Origin: Pseudorhodobacter antarcticus
Lineage (GTDB): Bacteria; Pseudomonadota; Alphaproteobacteria; Rhodobacterales; Rhodobacteraceae
Assembly: GCA_945862435.1 (NCBI GenBank)
Contig: CAMAXX010000004.1
Location: 1-64,000, forward strand
Length of the DNA: 64,000 nucleotides
Direction: 5' to 3'
Under the pieces are notes generated by a model. It made no database searches, was not told the DNA's origin, and saw nothing but the letters and a program-made list of their open reading frames with translations. Numbering within the stretch: position 1 is the first letter of the stretch; the number at the start of each line of letters is the position of its first letter. The position numbers and the translations under genes are program-made. Below, one piece after another: positions 56,179 through 64,000 of this stretch.

Positions 56179-57101
56179 CAGTAATTCCCCTGCGATTTTC
56201 GCCTGAAGTGGCAGACGCCCGCGCAAACGGGCTTCCAATTGTCGCGCTGGAATCAACCATTATCAGCCACGGCATGCCCTTTCCGCAGAATATTCAGGCG
56301 GCCCGCGCGGTAGAGGATGCAGTGCGTTCCGCCGGCGCGGTGCCTGCGACGATTGCGGTGATGGGCGGCGAAATTCTAATCGGGCTGACCAATGCGCAGC
56401 TTGCCAGCTTTGGCCAAGCGCAGGGCGTGATGAAGCTGTCGCGCGCTGATCTGCCCGCCTGCCTTGCCCTTGGCAAAACAGGGGCGACGACTGTGGCCGC
56501 CACAATGATCTGCGCCCATTTGGCGGGGATAGCCATCTTTGCCACGGGCGGAATTGGCGGCGTGCATCGCGGCGCGGAACTGAGTTTTGACGTTTCCGCC
56601 GATCTGTTAGAGCTGGCGCAAACCCCTGTCACTGTGGTCTGCGCAGGGGCTAAGGCAATCTTGGACATCTCCAAAACCCTAGAGGTTATGGAAACCCATG
56701 GCGTGCCCGTTATCACCTATGGCGCGGATGATTTTCCCGCCTTTTGGTCGCGCAGCATCGGAATTAAATCTCCTTTGCGGATGGATTGCGCCGCCGAAAT
56801 TGCTGCCAGCGCGATGATGCGGGCAAAACTGGGGATGAAGGGCGGGCAATTGGTGGCAAATCCTATTCCCGCAGGCGACGAGATTGCTTACAGCGTCATA
56901 GGCCCCATTATCGAAGCCGCGCTGCAAGACGCTAAAACAGCGGGCATTGCTGCAAAAGAGGTAACGCCATTTCTACTGGACCGCATTTTTGCGCTGACAA
57001 AGGGCCGCTCGTTGCAATCAAATATCGCTTTGGTCTTGAACAACGCGCGGCTTGCGGCGCAAATAGCAATAGCAATGCAAGAAAAGGCCCGATACCCATG
57101 A
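56175..57101 (+). CDS. psuG: Pseudouridine-5-phosphate glycosidase
   Basis: Cleaves pseudouridine 5-phosphate to uracil and ribose 5-phosphate, breaking the C-glycosidic bond. The 308-residue protein shows the family signatures IVALESTIISHGMPFPQN, TTVAATMICAHLAGI, FATGGIGGVHRGAE and the C-terminal LFLNNAR-type VLNNARLAAQIA. It overlaps psuK and the DUF502 gene by four bases at each end, making a compact operon for salvage of modified uridine from RNA turnover. Confidence 0.94.
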   Translation: MTVIPLRFSPEVADARANGLPIVALESTIISHGMPFPQNIQAARAVEDAVRSAGAVPATIAVMGGEILIGLTNAQLASFGQAQGVMKLSRADLPACLALGKTGATTVAATMICAHLAGIAIFATGGIGGVHRGAELSFDVSADLLELAQTPVTVVCAGAKAILDISKTLEVMETHGVPVITYGADDFPAFWSRSIGIKSPLRMDCAAEIAASAMMRAKLGMKGGQLVANPIPAGDEIAYSVIGPIIEAALQDAKTAGIAAKEVTPFLLDRIFALTKGRSLQSNIALVLNNARLAAQIAIAMQEKARYP

Positions 57102-57778
57102 CCGATCCCGCCGCGCCCAAACGATCCTTCCTTGCCGCTGTACGCAGCTCATTCTTTACGGGGCTAGTGGTGGTTTTGCCAGTGGGGCTTACGATTTACG
57201 TCGTCTGGGCAGTTATCGGCTGGATTGACGGCTGGATATTGCCGCTTATCCCCGCAGCCTATCAGCCCGAAGAATTGGTCAACCGCTTTTTCGGGCCTGA
57301 GGCACAGTTTCCCGTGCGCGGGATTGGGGTATTGGTGTTTTTGGTTGTCACCGCCGCCGTGGGCTGGGTGGCGCGCGGGCTGATCGGGCGCAGCATTATT
57401 CGCCGCGCAGAAAATCTGGTTGACCGCCTGCCCATCGTCCGATCTGTCTATTCGGGCGTCAAGCAAGTGACGGAAACTTTCTTTACAAAGGCGGAAAAGA
57501 ACTTTGATCGCACCTGCCTGGTGCGCTTTCCCCATCAAGGCGCTTGGGCGGTCGGATTGATCGCCAGCGCGCCGCAAGGTGAAATTGCAGCCAAGCTGCC
57601 CTCTGAAGAACAGATGGTGGCGGTTTTCGTGGCGCTGACGCCAATGACATCGGGTATGCTGATTTACGTGCCTGCGCGCGATGTCATCTTGCTGGACATA
57701 AAGGCTGATGAGGCGATTAAGCTGGTTGTATCAGCGGGGCTTGTCTATCCCGCTGGCAAAACCCAAACTCTGCTATAG
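57098..57778 (+). CDS. DUF502 family membrane protein
   Basis: A 226-residue protein with two N-terminal helices (FFTGLVVVLPVGLTIYVVWA and GIGVLVFLVVTAAVGWVARG) followed by a soluble domain with the DUF502 blocks RLPIVRSVYSGVKQVTETF and VFVALTPMTSGMLIYVP. Function unknown. It is coupled to psuG by a four-base overlap. Its stop lies in the first copy of a 17-bp tandem duplication. Confidence 0.87.
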   Translation: MTDPAAPKRSFLAAVRSSFFTGLVVVLPVGLTIYVVWAVIGWIDGWILPLIPAAYQPEELVNRFFGPEAQFPVRGIGVLVFLVVTAAVGWVARGLIGRSIIRRAENLVDRLPIVRSVYSGVKQVTETFFTKAEKNFDRTCLVRFPHQGAWAVGLIASAPQGEIAAKLPSEEQMVAVFVALTPMTSGMLIYVPARDVILLDIKADEAIKLVVSAGLVYPAGKTQTLL

Positions 57779-57795
57779 ACCAAACTCTGCTATAG
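57763..57795. repeat. 17-bp tandem duplication between convergent stops
   Basis: CCAAACTCTGCTATAG occurs at 57763-57778 and 57780-57795, separated by one A. Each copy ends in CTATAG, which gives a TAG stop on both strands: the left copy ends the DUF502 gene, the right copy ends bdhA. Confidence 0.85.
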
Positions 57796-58560
57796 CGCCG
57801 TCCAACCGCCATCAACGGAAATCGTAGTGCCGGTAATTTGGGCAGCATGTTCGCTGCACAAAAACACCGCTGTGCCGCCAATTTGGCCCGTCGTGGCAAA
57901 TTCGCGACTTGGTTGACGCGCGAGCATCACCTTTGCAATCACCTCATCGCGGCCCATGTTGTGGACGGCCATCTGTTCAGGGATCTGCGCCTCGACCAAA
58001 GGGGTCAGCACATAACCTGGGCAAATTGCGTTGCAGGTAATGTTTTGCCCCGCCGTTTCCAGCGCCGTGGTTTTTGATAGCCCCACGATCCCATGCTTTG
58101 CCGCGATATAGGCAGACTTATAGGGCGATGCTGTTAGCCCGTGCGTGGAGGCGATGTTAATCACCCGCCCCCAGCCGGCACGGCGCATCATGGGAAGGGC
58201 AGCGGCGGTGGTATGAAAAGCGGAAGAAAGATTGATCGCGATGATCTGATCCCATTTTTCGGTGGGAAATTCTTCAATTGGGGCGACAAACTGGATACCC
58301 GCATTGTTGATCAGAATATCGCAGCGACCCGCGCCTTCGATCAGCGCACGGCAATCAGCGGCTTTGGACATATCTGCAGCGATATAGCGGGCCTTCACGC
58401 CAAAGCGCGCAGCTATACCATCCGCCAGCGCATGATCGGCCGCGCACTTGGTAAAGCTGTTAAGCACAACATCAGCGCCCGCGCGGGCCAGTTCTTCGAC
58501 GATGCCAAGCCCAATACCAGACGTACTGCCCGTAATCACCGCCAACTTGCCCTTTAGCAT
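57790..58560 (-). CDS. bdhA: 3-hydroxybutyrate dehydrogenase
   Basis: Oxidises D-3-hydroxybutyrate to acetoacetate with NAD in polyhydroxybutyrate breakdown. The 256-residue short-chain dehydrogenase has TGSTSGIGLGIVEELARAG, NNAGIQFVAPIEEFP, catalytic ASTHGLTASPYKSAYIAAKHG and the family block CPGYVLTPLVEAQIP. Ends with GTTISVDGGWTAL. It is alone on the minus strand. Confidence 0.93.
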   Translation of the reverse strand: MLKGKLAVITGSTSGIGLGIVEELARAGADVVLNSFTKCAADHALADGIAARFGVKARYIAADMSKAADCRALIEGAGRCDILINNAGIQFVAPIEEFPTEKWDQIIAINLSSAFHTTAAALPMMRRAGWGRVINIASTHGLTASPYKSAYIAAKHGIVGLSKTTALETAGQNITCNAICPGYVLTPLVEAQIPEQMAVHNMGRDEVIAKVMLARQPSREFATTGQIGGTAVFLCSEHAAQITGTTISVDGGWTAL

Positions 58561-58638
58561 TTGCGCCCCCTATGTTCGCGGTCATCATAGCGCGCAATTG
58601 CTGCGGCTGCAAAGCACGTGGTGCCATGAGTGCAGAAC

Positions 58639-58673
58639 AAAAAAACGCCCGCTGGCCAAAGGCAAAGCGGGCG
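58639..58673 (-). terminator. Terminator of the candidate small RNA
   Basis: On the minus strand CGCCCGCT (58666-58673) pairs with AGCGGGCG (58646-58653), followed by seven T (58639-58645). Confidence 0.75.
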
Positions 58674-58721
58674 CAAGTCATTGAGGCAGGTTTCATACAG
58701 GCAAGAAACCTATCGAGCAGT
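58639..58721 (-). ncRNA. Candidate small RNA of about 83 nt
   Basis: Between bdhA and the yejA-like gene the minus strand has a promoter, a 5-prime hairpin and a strong terminator with no credible reading frame. The first stem is AGGTTTC (58705-58711) pairing with GAAACCT (58688-58694). A single-stranded GCCTCAATGACTT linker follows, then the terminator stem. The start is estimated 7 bases after the -10. Not matched to any known RNA family by me. Confidence 0.55.
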
Positions 58722-58727
58722 AGCATC

Positions 58728-58756
58728 TTTATAGCCCTATCCTTCGGCTTGGCCAA
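58728..58756 (-). promoter_or_regulatory. Putative promoter of the candidate small RNA
   Basis: On the minus strand TTGGCC (58751-58756), exactly 17 bases, TATAAA (58728-58733). Confidence 0.55.
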
Positions 58757-58765
58757 GTTAAAAGT

Positions 58766-58794
58766 TTGAATTTCCTACACCAAGCGCTTAGACT
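58766..58794 (+). promoter_or_regulatory. Putative promoter of the yejA-like gene
   Basis: TTGAAT (58766-58771), 17 bases, TAGACT (58789-58794), back to back with the small-RNA promoter. Confidence 0.45.
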
Positions 58795-58841
58795 ATGACA
58801 AAAGGCCATAAAAAATTGAACAAAATACGAGGGGTTTAGCC

Positions 58842-60671
58842 ATGAAACTGATACAAATTCCATACACTCTGCGGCAAGTCGGGGTCATTTTTGCCTTGTC
58901 GGTAGCGGGAATCTCCGCTCATGCGCAAGTCAATCCCGCGCCAACGCATGGAATCGCCATGTATGGCGCGCCTGCTCTACCCCTAGATTTTGTGTCCCTG
59001 CCCCAAGTTAACCCCGATGCGCCCAAGGGCGGGCGAATCGTTTTTGGTGAATCGGGCGGGTTTGATTCGCTTAATCCCTTTATTGTCAAAGGCTCGGCCC
59101 CTGCGGGCGTGTCGCTGCTGACAGTGGAAACCTTGATGGGACGTAGCTACGACGAGCCGTTCACCCTGTATGGCACGCTTGCCGAAGGGATCGAGACAGA
59201 CGAGGCGCGCAGCTATGTCGCCTTTACCCTTCGCGAGGGGGCCAAGTTCTCGGACGGCAGTCCAGTAACCCCCGAAGATGTTCTGTGGTCATTTGAAAAG
59301 CTGGGGGTCGAAGGCAACCCGCGCTATGCCACAGCTTGGAAGAAAATCGCCACATCGGAACAGGTTGGGGATCGGGGGGTAAAGTTTACCTTCACCGAGG
59401 CTGACCGCGAAATGCCACTTCTGCTGGGCCTGCGCCCGATTTTGAAAAAGGCACAGTGGGAAGGCAAAGATTTCACCGCCAGCACGCTGGAAGCGCCCAT
59501 TGGGTCAGGCCCCTATGTTGTAGATGCCTTCGAGCCGGGCAAGTTCATCAGCTTTAAGAAAAATCCAAACTGGTGGGGCACAGATGTGCCCTTCTACCGC
59601 GGCCAACACAATTTTGATGAAGTGCGTTATGAATATTTCGGCGACGGCGGCGTGGTTTTTGAGGCGTTTAAGGCAGGCGAAATTTCCTCCTACCGCGAAA
59701 CCAACCCTGCCAAATGGGCCAGCAATTACGATTTCCCTGCTGTTCAAGCGGGCGATGTCGTGAAATCTGAAATCCCGCATTCCCGCCCATCTGGCATTGA
59801 AGGGTTCGTCATGAACACCCGCCGCCCCATCTTTGCCGATTGGCGCGTGCGCGAAGCAATGATACAGACATTCAACTTTGAACTGGTAAACCAAACCTTA
59901 AACGGCGGGGTCTATCCACGCATTCAATCCTATTTCTCAAACTCTGATCTGGCGTCCGACATGGCCGCCCCTGCCCCAGAACCTGTGGCGGCGCTTCTGA
60001 AGCCCTATATCGACGATCTGATGTCAGGAACAGTGCGCGGCTATACCTTGCCAAAAACCGATGGAACCGAGGCCAACCGCGACGGTTTGCGTGCGGCCAC
60101 CACCCTGCTAGAGGAGGCGGGATGGACCGTGCAAGACAGCGTTCTAAAGGATGCAAATGGCGCGCCCTTTACCTTTGAGATTTTGCTAACCAACGGCCAA
60201 GACGATATGATAGCCGCTGCCAATATCTATATCGAGGCGCTGAAACGTTTGGGAATTGAGGCCAAGCTGACCACGGTGGACAGTGCCCAGTTCAAAGAAC
60301 GCAGCACCGCCTATGACTATGATATGACACATTATGTGCGCAGCCTATCGCTGTCGCCCGGCAATGAACAAACGCTGTATTGGGGGTCTGCTGGGGTCAC
60401 GGAACCTGGCACGCGCAACTGGATGGGCATGAATGTGCCCGCCGCCGAGGCAATGATCAAAACCATGGTGCAGGCGAAATCCCGCGACGAATTCGTGATC
60501 GCCACGCAAGCGCTGGATCGTATCCTGACAGCGGGGCGTTATGTTATCCCGCTATGGTATTCGGACAAATCGCGCCTCGCGCATGTAAAGGCGCTGAAAT
60601 TCCCAGCCAAGACACCCATTTACGGCGATTGGCTGGGGTTCCAACCCGAGGTGTGGTGGTATCAGGAATAA
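58842..60671 (+). CDS. ABC peptide-type substrate-binding protein (family 5, YejA-like)
   Basis: A 609-residue periplasmic binding protein with a signal peptide (VIFALSVAGISAHAQ). The family 5 opening GIAMYGAPALPLDFVSLPQV with NPDAPKGGRIVFGESGGFDS and TLNPF-like LNPFIVKG is typical of YejA, which binds oligopeptides or microcin C. The usual yejB-yejE-yejF permease and ATPase genes are not adjacent, so it is an orphan here. GAGGGG precedes the ATG; a terminator follows. Confidence 0.87.
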   Translation: MKLIQIPYTLRQVGVIFALSVAGISAHAQVNPAPTHGIAMYGAPALPLDFVSLPQVNPDAPKGGRIVFGESGGFDSLNPFIVKGSAPAGVSLLTVETLMGRSYDEPFTLYGTLAEGIETDEARSYVAFTLREGAKFSDGSPVTPEDVLWSFEKLGVEGNPRYATAWKKIATSEQVGDRGVKFTFTEADREMPLLLGLRPILKKAQWEGKDFTASTLEAPIGSGPYVVDAFEPGKFISFKKNPNWWGTDVPFYRGQHNFDEVRYEYFGDGGVVFEAFKAGEISSYRETNPAKWASNYDFPAVQAGDVVKSEIPHSRPSGIEGFVMNTRRPIFADWRVREAMIQTFNFELVNQTLNGGVYPRIQSYFSNSDLASDMAAPAPEPVAALLKPYIDDLMSGTVRGYTLPKTDGTEANRDGLRAATTLLEEAGWTVQDSVLKDANGAPFTFEILLTNGQDDMIAAANIYIEALKRLGIEAKLTTVDSAQFKERSTAYDYDMTHYVRSLSLSPGNEQTLYWGSAGVTEPGTRNWMGMNVPAAEAMIKTMVQAKSRDEFVIATQALDRILTAGRYVIPLWYSDKSRLAHVKALKFPAKTPIYGDWLGFQPEVWWYQE

Positions 60672-60701
60672 GGCTGTTTATAATCCAAGATACATATACT
60701 G

Positions 60702-60734
60702 CACTGGCGCGCGAATTGTAGCGCTAGTGTTTTT
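60702..60734 (+). terminator. Terminator after the yejA-like gene
   Basis: CACTGGCGC (60702-60710), 10-base loop, GCGCTAGTG (60721-60729) with one G-T pair, then TTTTT. Confidence 0.75.
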
Positions 60735-60767
60735 GCGTGATAAAAGACGCTTTTAAAAAGGTAAATG

Positions 60768-62423
60768 TCAGCTTTCTAAAATATTGCGTAAAGCATCGAA
60801 AATTACATCTCCGCTGACCGAGTAATTGCGCGTCTGATAGCGCGGCTCGTTTGGATCGTCTATAATGTGCTCGGCAGGAATTACGATATAGGGTTTCAAG
60901 TTTTCTGCAAAAACAAACCGTTGATCGATGTCTGGATGCATAGCACTTTGTTGCACATAATGCGAGTTGGCATGAACGATCGAAGGCAGATTTGCGACAA
61001 GGCAGGGCAAAGTCATTCCGCTGCCAAATGAAACAACACTGGCGCTGCATCGAAAGGCCCAACGTAGTTTTTCTTCGCTGCTTAAACCTACACCGCAAAT
61101 GACTGGCAAGCGGCCAGTCGCAAACTCTGCAACTTCTTTGTATATTTTCATGTCAAGGCCAATTTGAACATTGTCCTCTTCACTCGGATCCGCTGGTAAT
61201 GACCAACCAGCTATGAATACAGAAGCGCTGGGATAGCGATCGATCAACTTAGCGATTATGGTTTTAATTGCATCAGCTTGGTTAGTCCAAATGCGGTGGT
61301 TGTTGCGCACTTCGATCCAAATAATGGCCGATTTCTGCTGGTTCACAACCGCTTCCACATTGAAACTGGCACCACGCATTCTACCGAGCCACACCTGAAA
61401 TTTTCGGATTAGATCTTGTTGAACATTAGTCTTTATCCCAACGGAAACATTGCGAAGGCGCGCGCGAAATTTTTCAGAAATGAAATAGTGCCGCATCATC
61501 GGGCGAACAGGTAACATGGAGTTTTCCAAACAATAAAGAAAAAGATCTGACCCATTGAGATCAAACTTTGAAACATTTTTGCTTGCAAACTCTGGAAAAA
61601 CTGAAGTTATTGGAAAAAATTCATGTGGACCAACCAAAACGGGCAGTCGCGCAACATCGTCAATCTCATCCAAAACAAGGTCAAATCCTGGTAGTTCGTT
61701 AAGCAGCGTATGCCCCGTGTGCTGCATAAAGGAAGAAATTAGAACAGTCTTAGAGGCGGATTCACTGGAAATATACTTTTTAACCTGTTCTTTATGCTTT
61801 AAAATTTCAATCTTTAGACGCGCAATTGGTTTTTCGTATTTGAATTCATGGCCTATAATGAAATTTCGGTGAGGAATGTAAATAGCAATAATATTTCCCA
61901 TATTCGGATTAACAATAACGATTGCAGGAAATTGGTCATAGAAAATGTAGAAAATGTACGGTTTTCCGTCAAGATAATGAATAAATCCCTTATCGGAAGT
62001 CAATTTTGTACCGTCTCTAGGTGAAGGATAGCTGATCACACCATTGGAAAGAATCTCAGAAACATAAGTGACAACTTCGCTCAACTGCCCCGCTCCAAAG
62101 ATAAGACGGTCAACACACTCTTTGCAAACATCAAAATTATTCACGCCTAGCCGCAATTGCTGTAGTGTTGTTCCGCTTGAATGTAGTGTCGGTGTCTTTA
62201 GCGCGCGCAGCAACGTCTCGATCATGCCCCAATGCGGTTTCCAATCCCATTCGGGAAGGCTCTCTGAATTGTTTGAAATCGCGTTTAGAAAAATATCGTC
62301 AACTCTATCAATAAATCCCGAATCCAGCGCGTGGGCTATCAAAGCATCCTTAGACACTTTGCCGCTTTTGACTTTGCGATAAGTTTGCAAAAGAAGGTCA
62401 TGGGTTTTCCGCAGATTTTGCAA
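60768..62423 (-). CDS. Unknown protein in an AT-rich segment
   Basis: A 551-residue protein I do not recognise. No signal peptide or membrane helix. The N-terminus is helical (KTHDLLLQTYRKVKSGKVSK); the middle has a beta-rich hydrophobic part (KPYIFYIFYDQFPAIVIVNP). The last 200 residues (ASVFIAGWSLPADPSEEDNV, ICGVGLSSEEKLRWAFRCSA, SFGSGMTLPCLVANLPSIVH) have the feel of a nucleotide-sugar glycosyltransferase second domain, weak evidence only. Base composition is clearly more AT-rich than its neighbours and codon choice differs (many AAA, ATT, TTA), suggesting recent transfer. It is single and convergent with the yejA-like gene. Confidence 0.75.
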   Translation of the reverse strand: MQNLRKTHDLLLQTYRKVKSGKVSKDALIAHALDSGFIDRVDDIFLNAISNNSESLPEWDWKPHWGMIETLLRALKTPTLHSSGTTLQQLRLGVNNFDVCKECVDRLIFGAGQLSEVVTYVSEILSNGVISYPSPRDGTKLTSDKGFIHYLDGKPYIFYIFYDQFPAIVIVNPNMGNIIAIYIPHRNFIIGHEFKYEKPIARLKIEILKHKEQVKKYISSESASKTVLISSFMQHTGHTLLNELPGFDLVLDEIDDVARLPVLVGPHEFFPITSVFPEFASKNVSKFDLNGSDLFLYCLENSMLPVRPMMRHYFISEKFRARLRNVSVGIKTNVQQDLIRKFQVWLGRMRGASFNVEAVVNQQKSAIIWIEVRNNHRIWTNQADAIKTIIAKLIDRYPSASVFIAGWSLPADPSEEDNVQIGLDMKIYKEVAEFATGRLPVICGVGLSSEEKLRWAFRCSASVVSFGSGMTLPCLVANLPSIVHANSHYVQQSAMHPDIDQRFVFAENLKPYIVIPAEHIIDDPNEPRYQTRNYSVSGDVIFDALRNILES

Positions 62424-62519
62424 TTCGTTGTCTCCAAAGCTTGGATCAACGCTGCCTTAGTACCGAACCAATAAGGAGAACTGTTAGCCGAAGTTCTACT
62501 TCAGGTAAAGTTGATTGTT

Positions 62520-63140
62520 CTAAACGGCCGACGTCACCCACAGCAAGGTTGCGTCATCTTCTGACAGCGAAATCACGTTATGGCCCATGCCTGCGTCATA
62601 ATAGGCGCTGTCGCCGCGCCGCAGATCGACGGGTTCATAAAATTCTGTGTAAAGGCGCACAACGCCGGTGAGGACATACAGAAATTCTTCGCCCTCGTGG
62701 CGCACCCAGCCGTCAAAATCTTCCATCGTGCGGGCGCGGATTGTGGCGCGGTAGGGCAGCATTTGCTTTTTGGTCAGGCCCGCTGCCAGCAATTCATGCT
62801 CGTAAGTGATGGTGGCATGGGCTTGGCCCTCGCCGCCCTTTGTGGTAACCATGCGGCCAGATACTTGCGGTGCAGGCGCAGGAGTAAACAACTGCGGCAC
62901 CGATATGCCAAGCCCAAGCGCTAGCTTCTTAAGTGCTTCAAAAGTGGGCGACATTTGCCCGTTTTCAATTTTTGACAGGGTCGATCTTGCAAGGCCGCCT
63001 TGGACTGCCGCCTGCTCTAGGGTCCATCCTTTTGCGCGGCGCAAATCACGCACCCGCGCGCCCAAATCAAGCGGCGCAGGCGGGGCCGCATCACCGCTTT
63101 CGCGGGCAAGTTTTATCATGCGTTTGGGATCGCTGGACAT
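62520..63140 (-). CDS. XRE-family regulator with cupin sensor domain
   Basis: A 206-residue protein. The helix-turn-helix (about residues 27-80) reads VRDLRRAKGWTLEQAAVQGG and RSTLSKIENGQMSPTFEAL; a C-terminal cupin (EEFLYVLTGVVRLYTEFYEP, MGHNVISLSEDDATLLWV) probably binds a small molecule or metal. Such proteins often control amine or amino-acid metabolism. It is divergent from the frnE-like gene, a possible target. Confidence 0.88.
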   Translation of the reverse strand: MSSDPKRMIKLARESGDAAPPAPLDLGARVRDLRRAKGWTLEQAAVQGGLARSTLSKIENGQMSPTFEALKKLALGLGISVPQLFTPAPAPQVSGRMVTTKGGEGQAHATITYEHELLAAGLTKKQMLPYRATIRARTMEDFDGWVRHEGEEFLYVLTGVVRLYTEFYEPVDLRRGDSAYYDAGMGHNVISLSEDDATLLWVTSAV

Positions 63141-63265
63141 GGGCTGGGCGATACCCTATCGCGCCGCGCGATGCAACCTTGGGGCAAATGCCGCGCCGCA
63201 CCCGACCCTGCCCCTTGACCCCGCCCAAGAAACAGAAAACAACGGGGAAAATCAATGAGGATGCT

Positions 63266-63907
63266 ATGACACGCCTTGATATTTTCTCTGACCCAGTCTG
63301 CCCGTGGTGCCTTGTGGGCAAAACACATCTTGATCGCGCCTTGGCGGACAAGCCGCTGCATCCCTTTGCTGTTCAATGGCATCCGTTCCAGTTAAACCCC
63401 GATCTGCCCGTTGAAGGGGTCAATAAGCGCGAATACCTTGAACGCGCTTTGGGTGGGGCGGGCCGCGTAGACGCGGTGCATGAACGCCTGCGCGAAATTG
63501 CTGGTAAAGCAGGGCTTGATCTAAACCCCGACTTGCCCCAGCGCATTCCCAATACGCTTAAGGCGCACCGCCTGATCCATTGGGCGGGGATTGAGGGCGC
63601 GCAAAACGCCGTCGTAACTAATATGTTCACCGCCTATTGGCTACAGGGTCGGGACATTGGCGCAGATGAAGTGCTGGCAGATATAGCCCACGCGAATGGG
63701 ATGGACCGCGCGGCTACCCTGCGCCTGTTGCAATCGGCGGCAGATGCTGATGATATCATGGCCCGCGACCGTGATGCGCGGCAAAAGGGCGTGACCGCAG
63801 TGCCGACCTATCTGATCGCGCAGCAATATGTCGTATCAGGCGCACAGCCCCCCGAGGTGTGGGCCGATGTCATAGCCGAGTTGTCGGACAAGGTAAAACT
63901 TCATTGA
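63266..63907 (+). CDS. DsbA-family oxidoreductase, FrnE-like
   Basis: The true start is 63266 (MTRLDIFSDPVCPWCLVGK, GAGG upstream), not 62933, which runs through the divergent regulator; 213 residues. The thioredoxin-fold active site is CPWC at residues 12-15, followed by the helical insertion and the cis-Pro loop GVTAVPTYLI. There is no signal peptide, so it is a cytoplasmic FrnE/2-hydroxychromene isomerase-like member. Its stop overlaps the next gene start. Confidence 0.9.
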   Translation: MTRLDIFSDPVCPWCLVGKTHLDRALADKPLHPFAVQWHPFQLNPDLPVEGVNKREYLERALGGAGRVDAVHERLREIAGKAGLDLNPDLPQRIPNTLKAHRLIHWAGIEGAQNAVVTNMFTAYWLQGRDIGADEVLADIAHANGMDRAATLRLLQSAADADDIMARDRDARQKGVTAVPTYLIAQQYVVSGAQPPEVWADVIAELSDKVKLH

Positions 63908-64000
63908 CAGATCAAGGCGAGTTACAGCGCCCCGCCCTGAACTTTGTGCTGATGATGGCGGCGCTGTTTTCCACCATAGCGCTGTCTATCGACGCTATGT
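63904..64000 (+). CDS. Bcr/CflA-like MFS transporter, N-terminal part
   Basis: Not in the ORF track. From a TTG at 63904, overlapping the frnE-like stop, the frame reads a polar start then ALNFVLMMAALFSTIALSID with AM at the window edge. ALSIDAM at the end of the first helix is typical of Bcr/CflA multidrug transporters. Only 32 codons are visible, so family rather than function is assigned, and the start codon is tentative. Confidence 0.6.
   Translation, partial: MTDQGELQRPALNFVLMMAALFSTIALSIDAM

Noticed and set aside
58472-58756. 94-residue minus-strand frame over the small-RNA region
   Set aside because: It runs through a strong terminator and overlaps the bdhA start; the promoter-hairpin-terminator reading explains the sequence better.
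62441-62671. 76-residue plus-strand frame before the XRE gene
   Set aside because: Overlaps the end of the XRE regulator on the other strand and has shadow-like composition.

Overview
The window looks like chromosome from an alphaproteobacterium of the order Rhodobacterales (Roseobacter/Paracoccaceae group). The evidence is gene content and order: fabD-fabG-acpP-fabF-mltG directly followed by a Rhodobacter capsulatus-type gene transfer agent (GTA) cluster and then cysE; an E1-beta subunit of pyruvate dehydrogenase with its own lipoyl domain; ftsB beside pdhA; and a class II (B12) ribonucleotide reductase. No genus is assigned. I saw no rRNA, tRNA, CRISPR array or insertion sequence.

Layout. 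1-2127: end of the rpsF-rpsR ribosomal operon and a soluble chemoreceptor. 2277-12393: fatty-acid synthesis genes and mltG, interrupted between acpP and fabF by a minus-strand TetR/membrane-fusion/RND efflux operon that carries a perfect 20-bp operator. 12582-26677: a complete GTA structural cluster (small and large terminase, portal, protease, capsid, connectors, tail proteins, peptidase, tail-tip protein). The last gene, gp15, is split by a -1 frameshift, and two strong stem-loops lie between the capsid gene and gp6. 26681-27818: a small unknown gene and cysE, followed by tandem micro-duplications and a large inverted repeat.

28011-45922: central metabolism and housekeeping. This includes pdhA-pdhB-aceF, ftsB, a class I aldolase, pgk, two cyclophilins, tyrS, anmK, rarD, a DUF985 cupin, eno, a DMT exporter and nrdJ. 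LacI-like operator palindromes (centre TTANCGNTAA or TTTGCGCAAA) sit at the pdhA promoter and between pgk and the aldolase, suggesting shared control of carbon flux.

46082-52566: an accessory catabolic island with a TetR/BetI-like regulator and operator, a truncated class III aminotransferase remnant, a Rieske oxygenase, a PotFABC-like polyamine/amine ABC importer and a coupled 67-residue protein. 52573-58560: tsf, rpsB with a structured leader, an outer-membrane barrel, psuK-psuG (pseudouridine catabolism), a DUF502 protein and 3-hydroxybutyrate dehydrogenase. 58639-58756: a candidate small RNA with promoter and terminator, divergent from an orphan YejA-like binding protein. 60768-62423: an AT-rich gene of unknown function that looks acquired. 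The window ends with a cupin-type XRE regulator, a FrnE-like DsbA-family protein and the first codons of a Bcr/CflA-like transporter.
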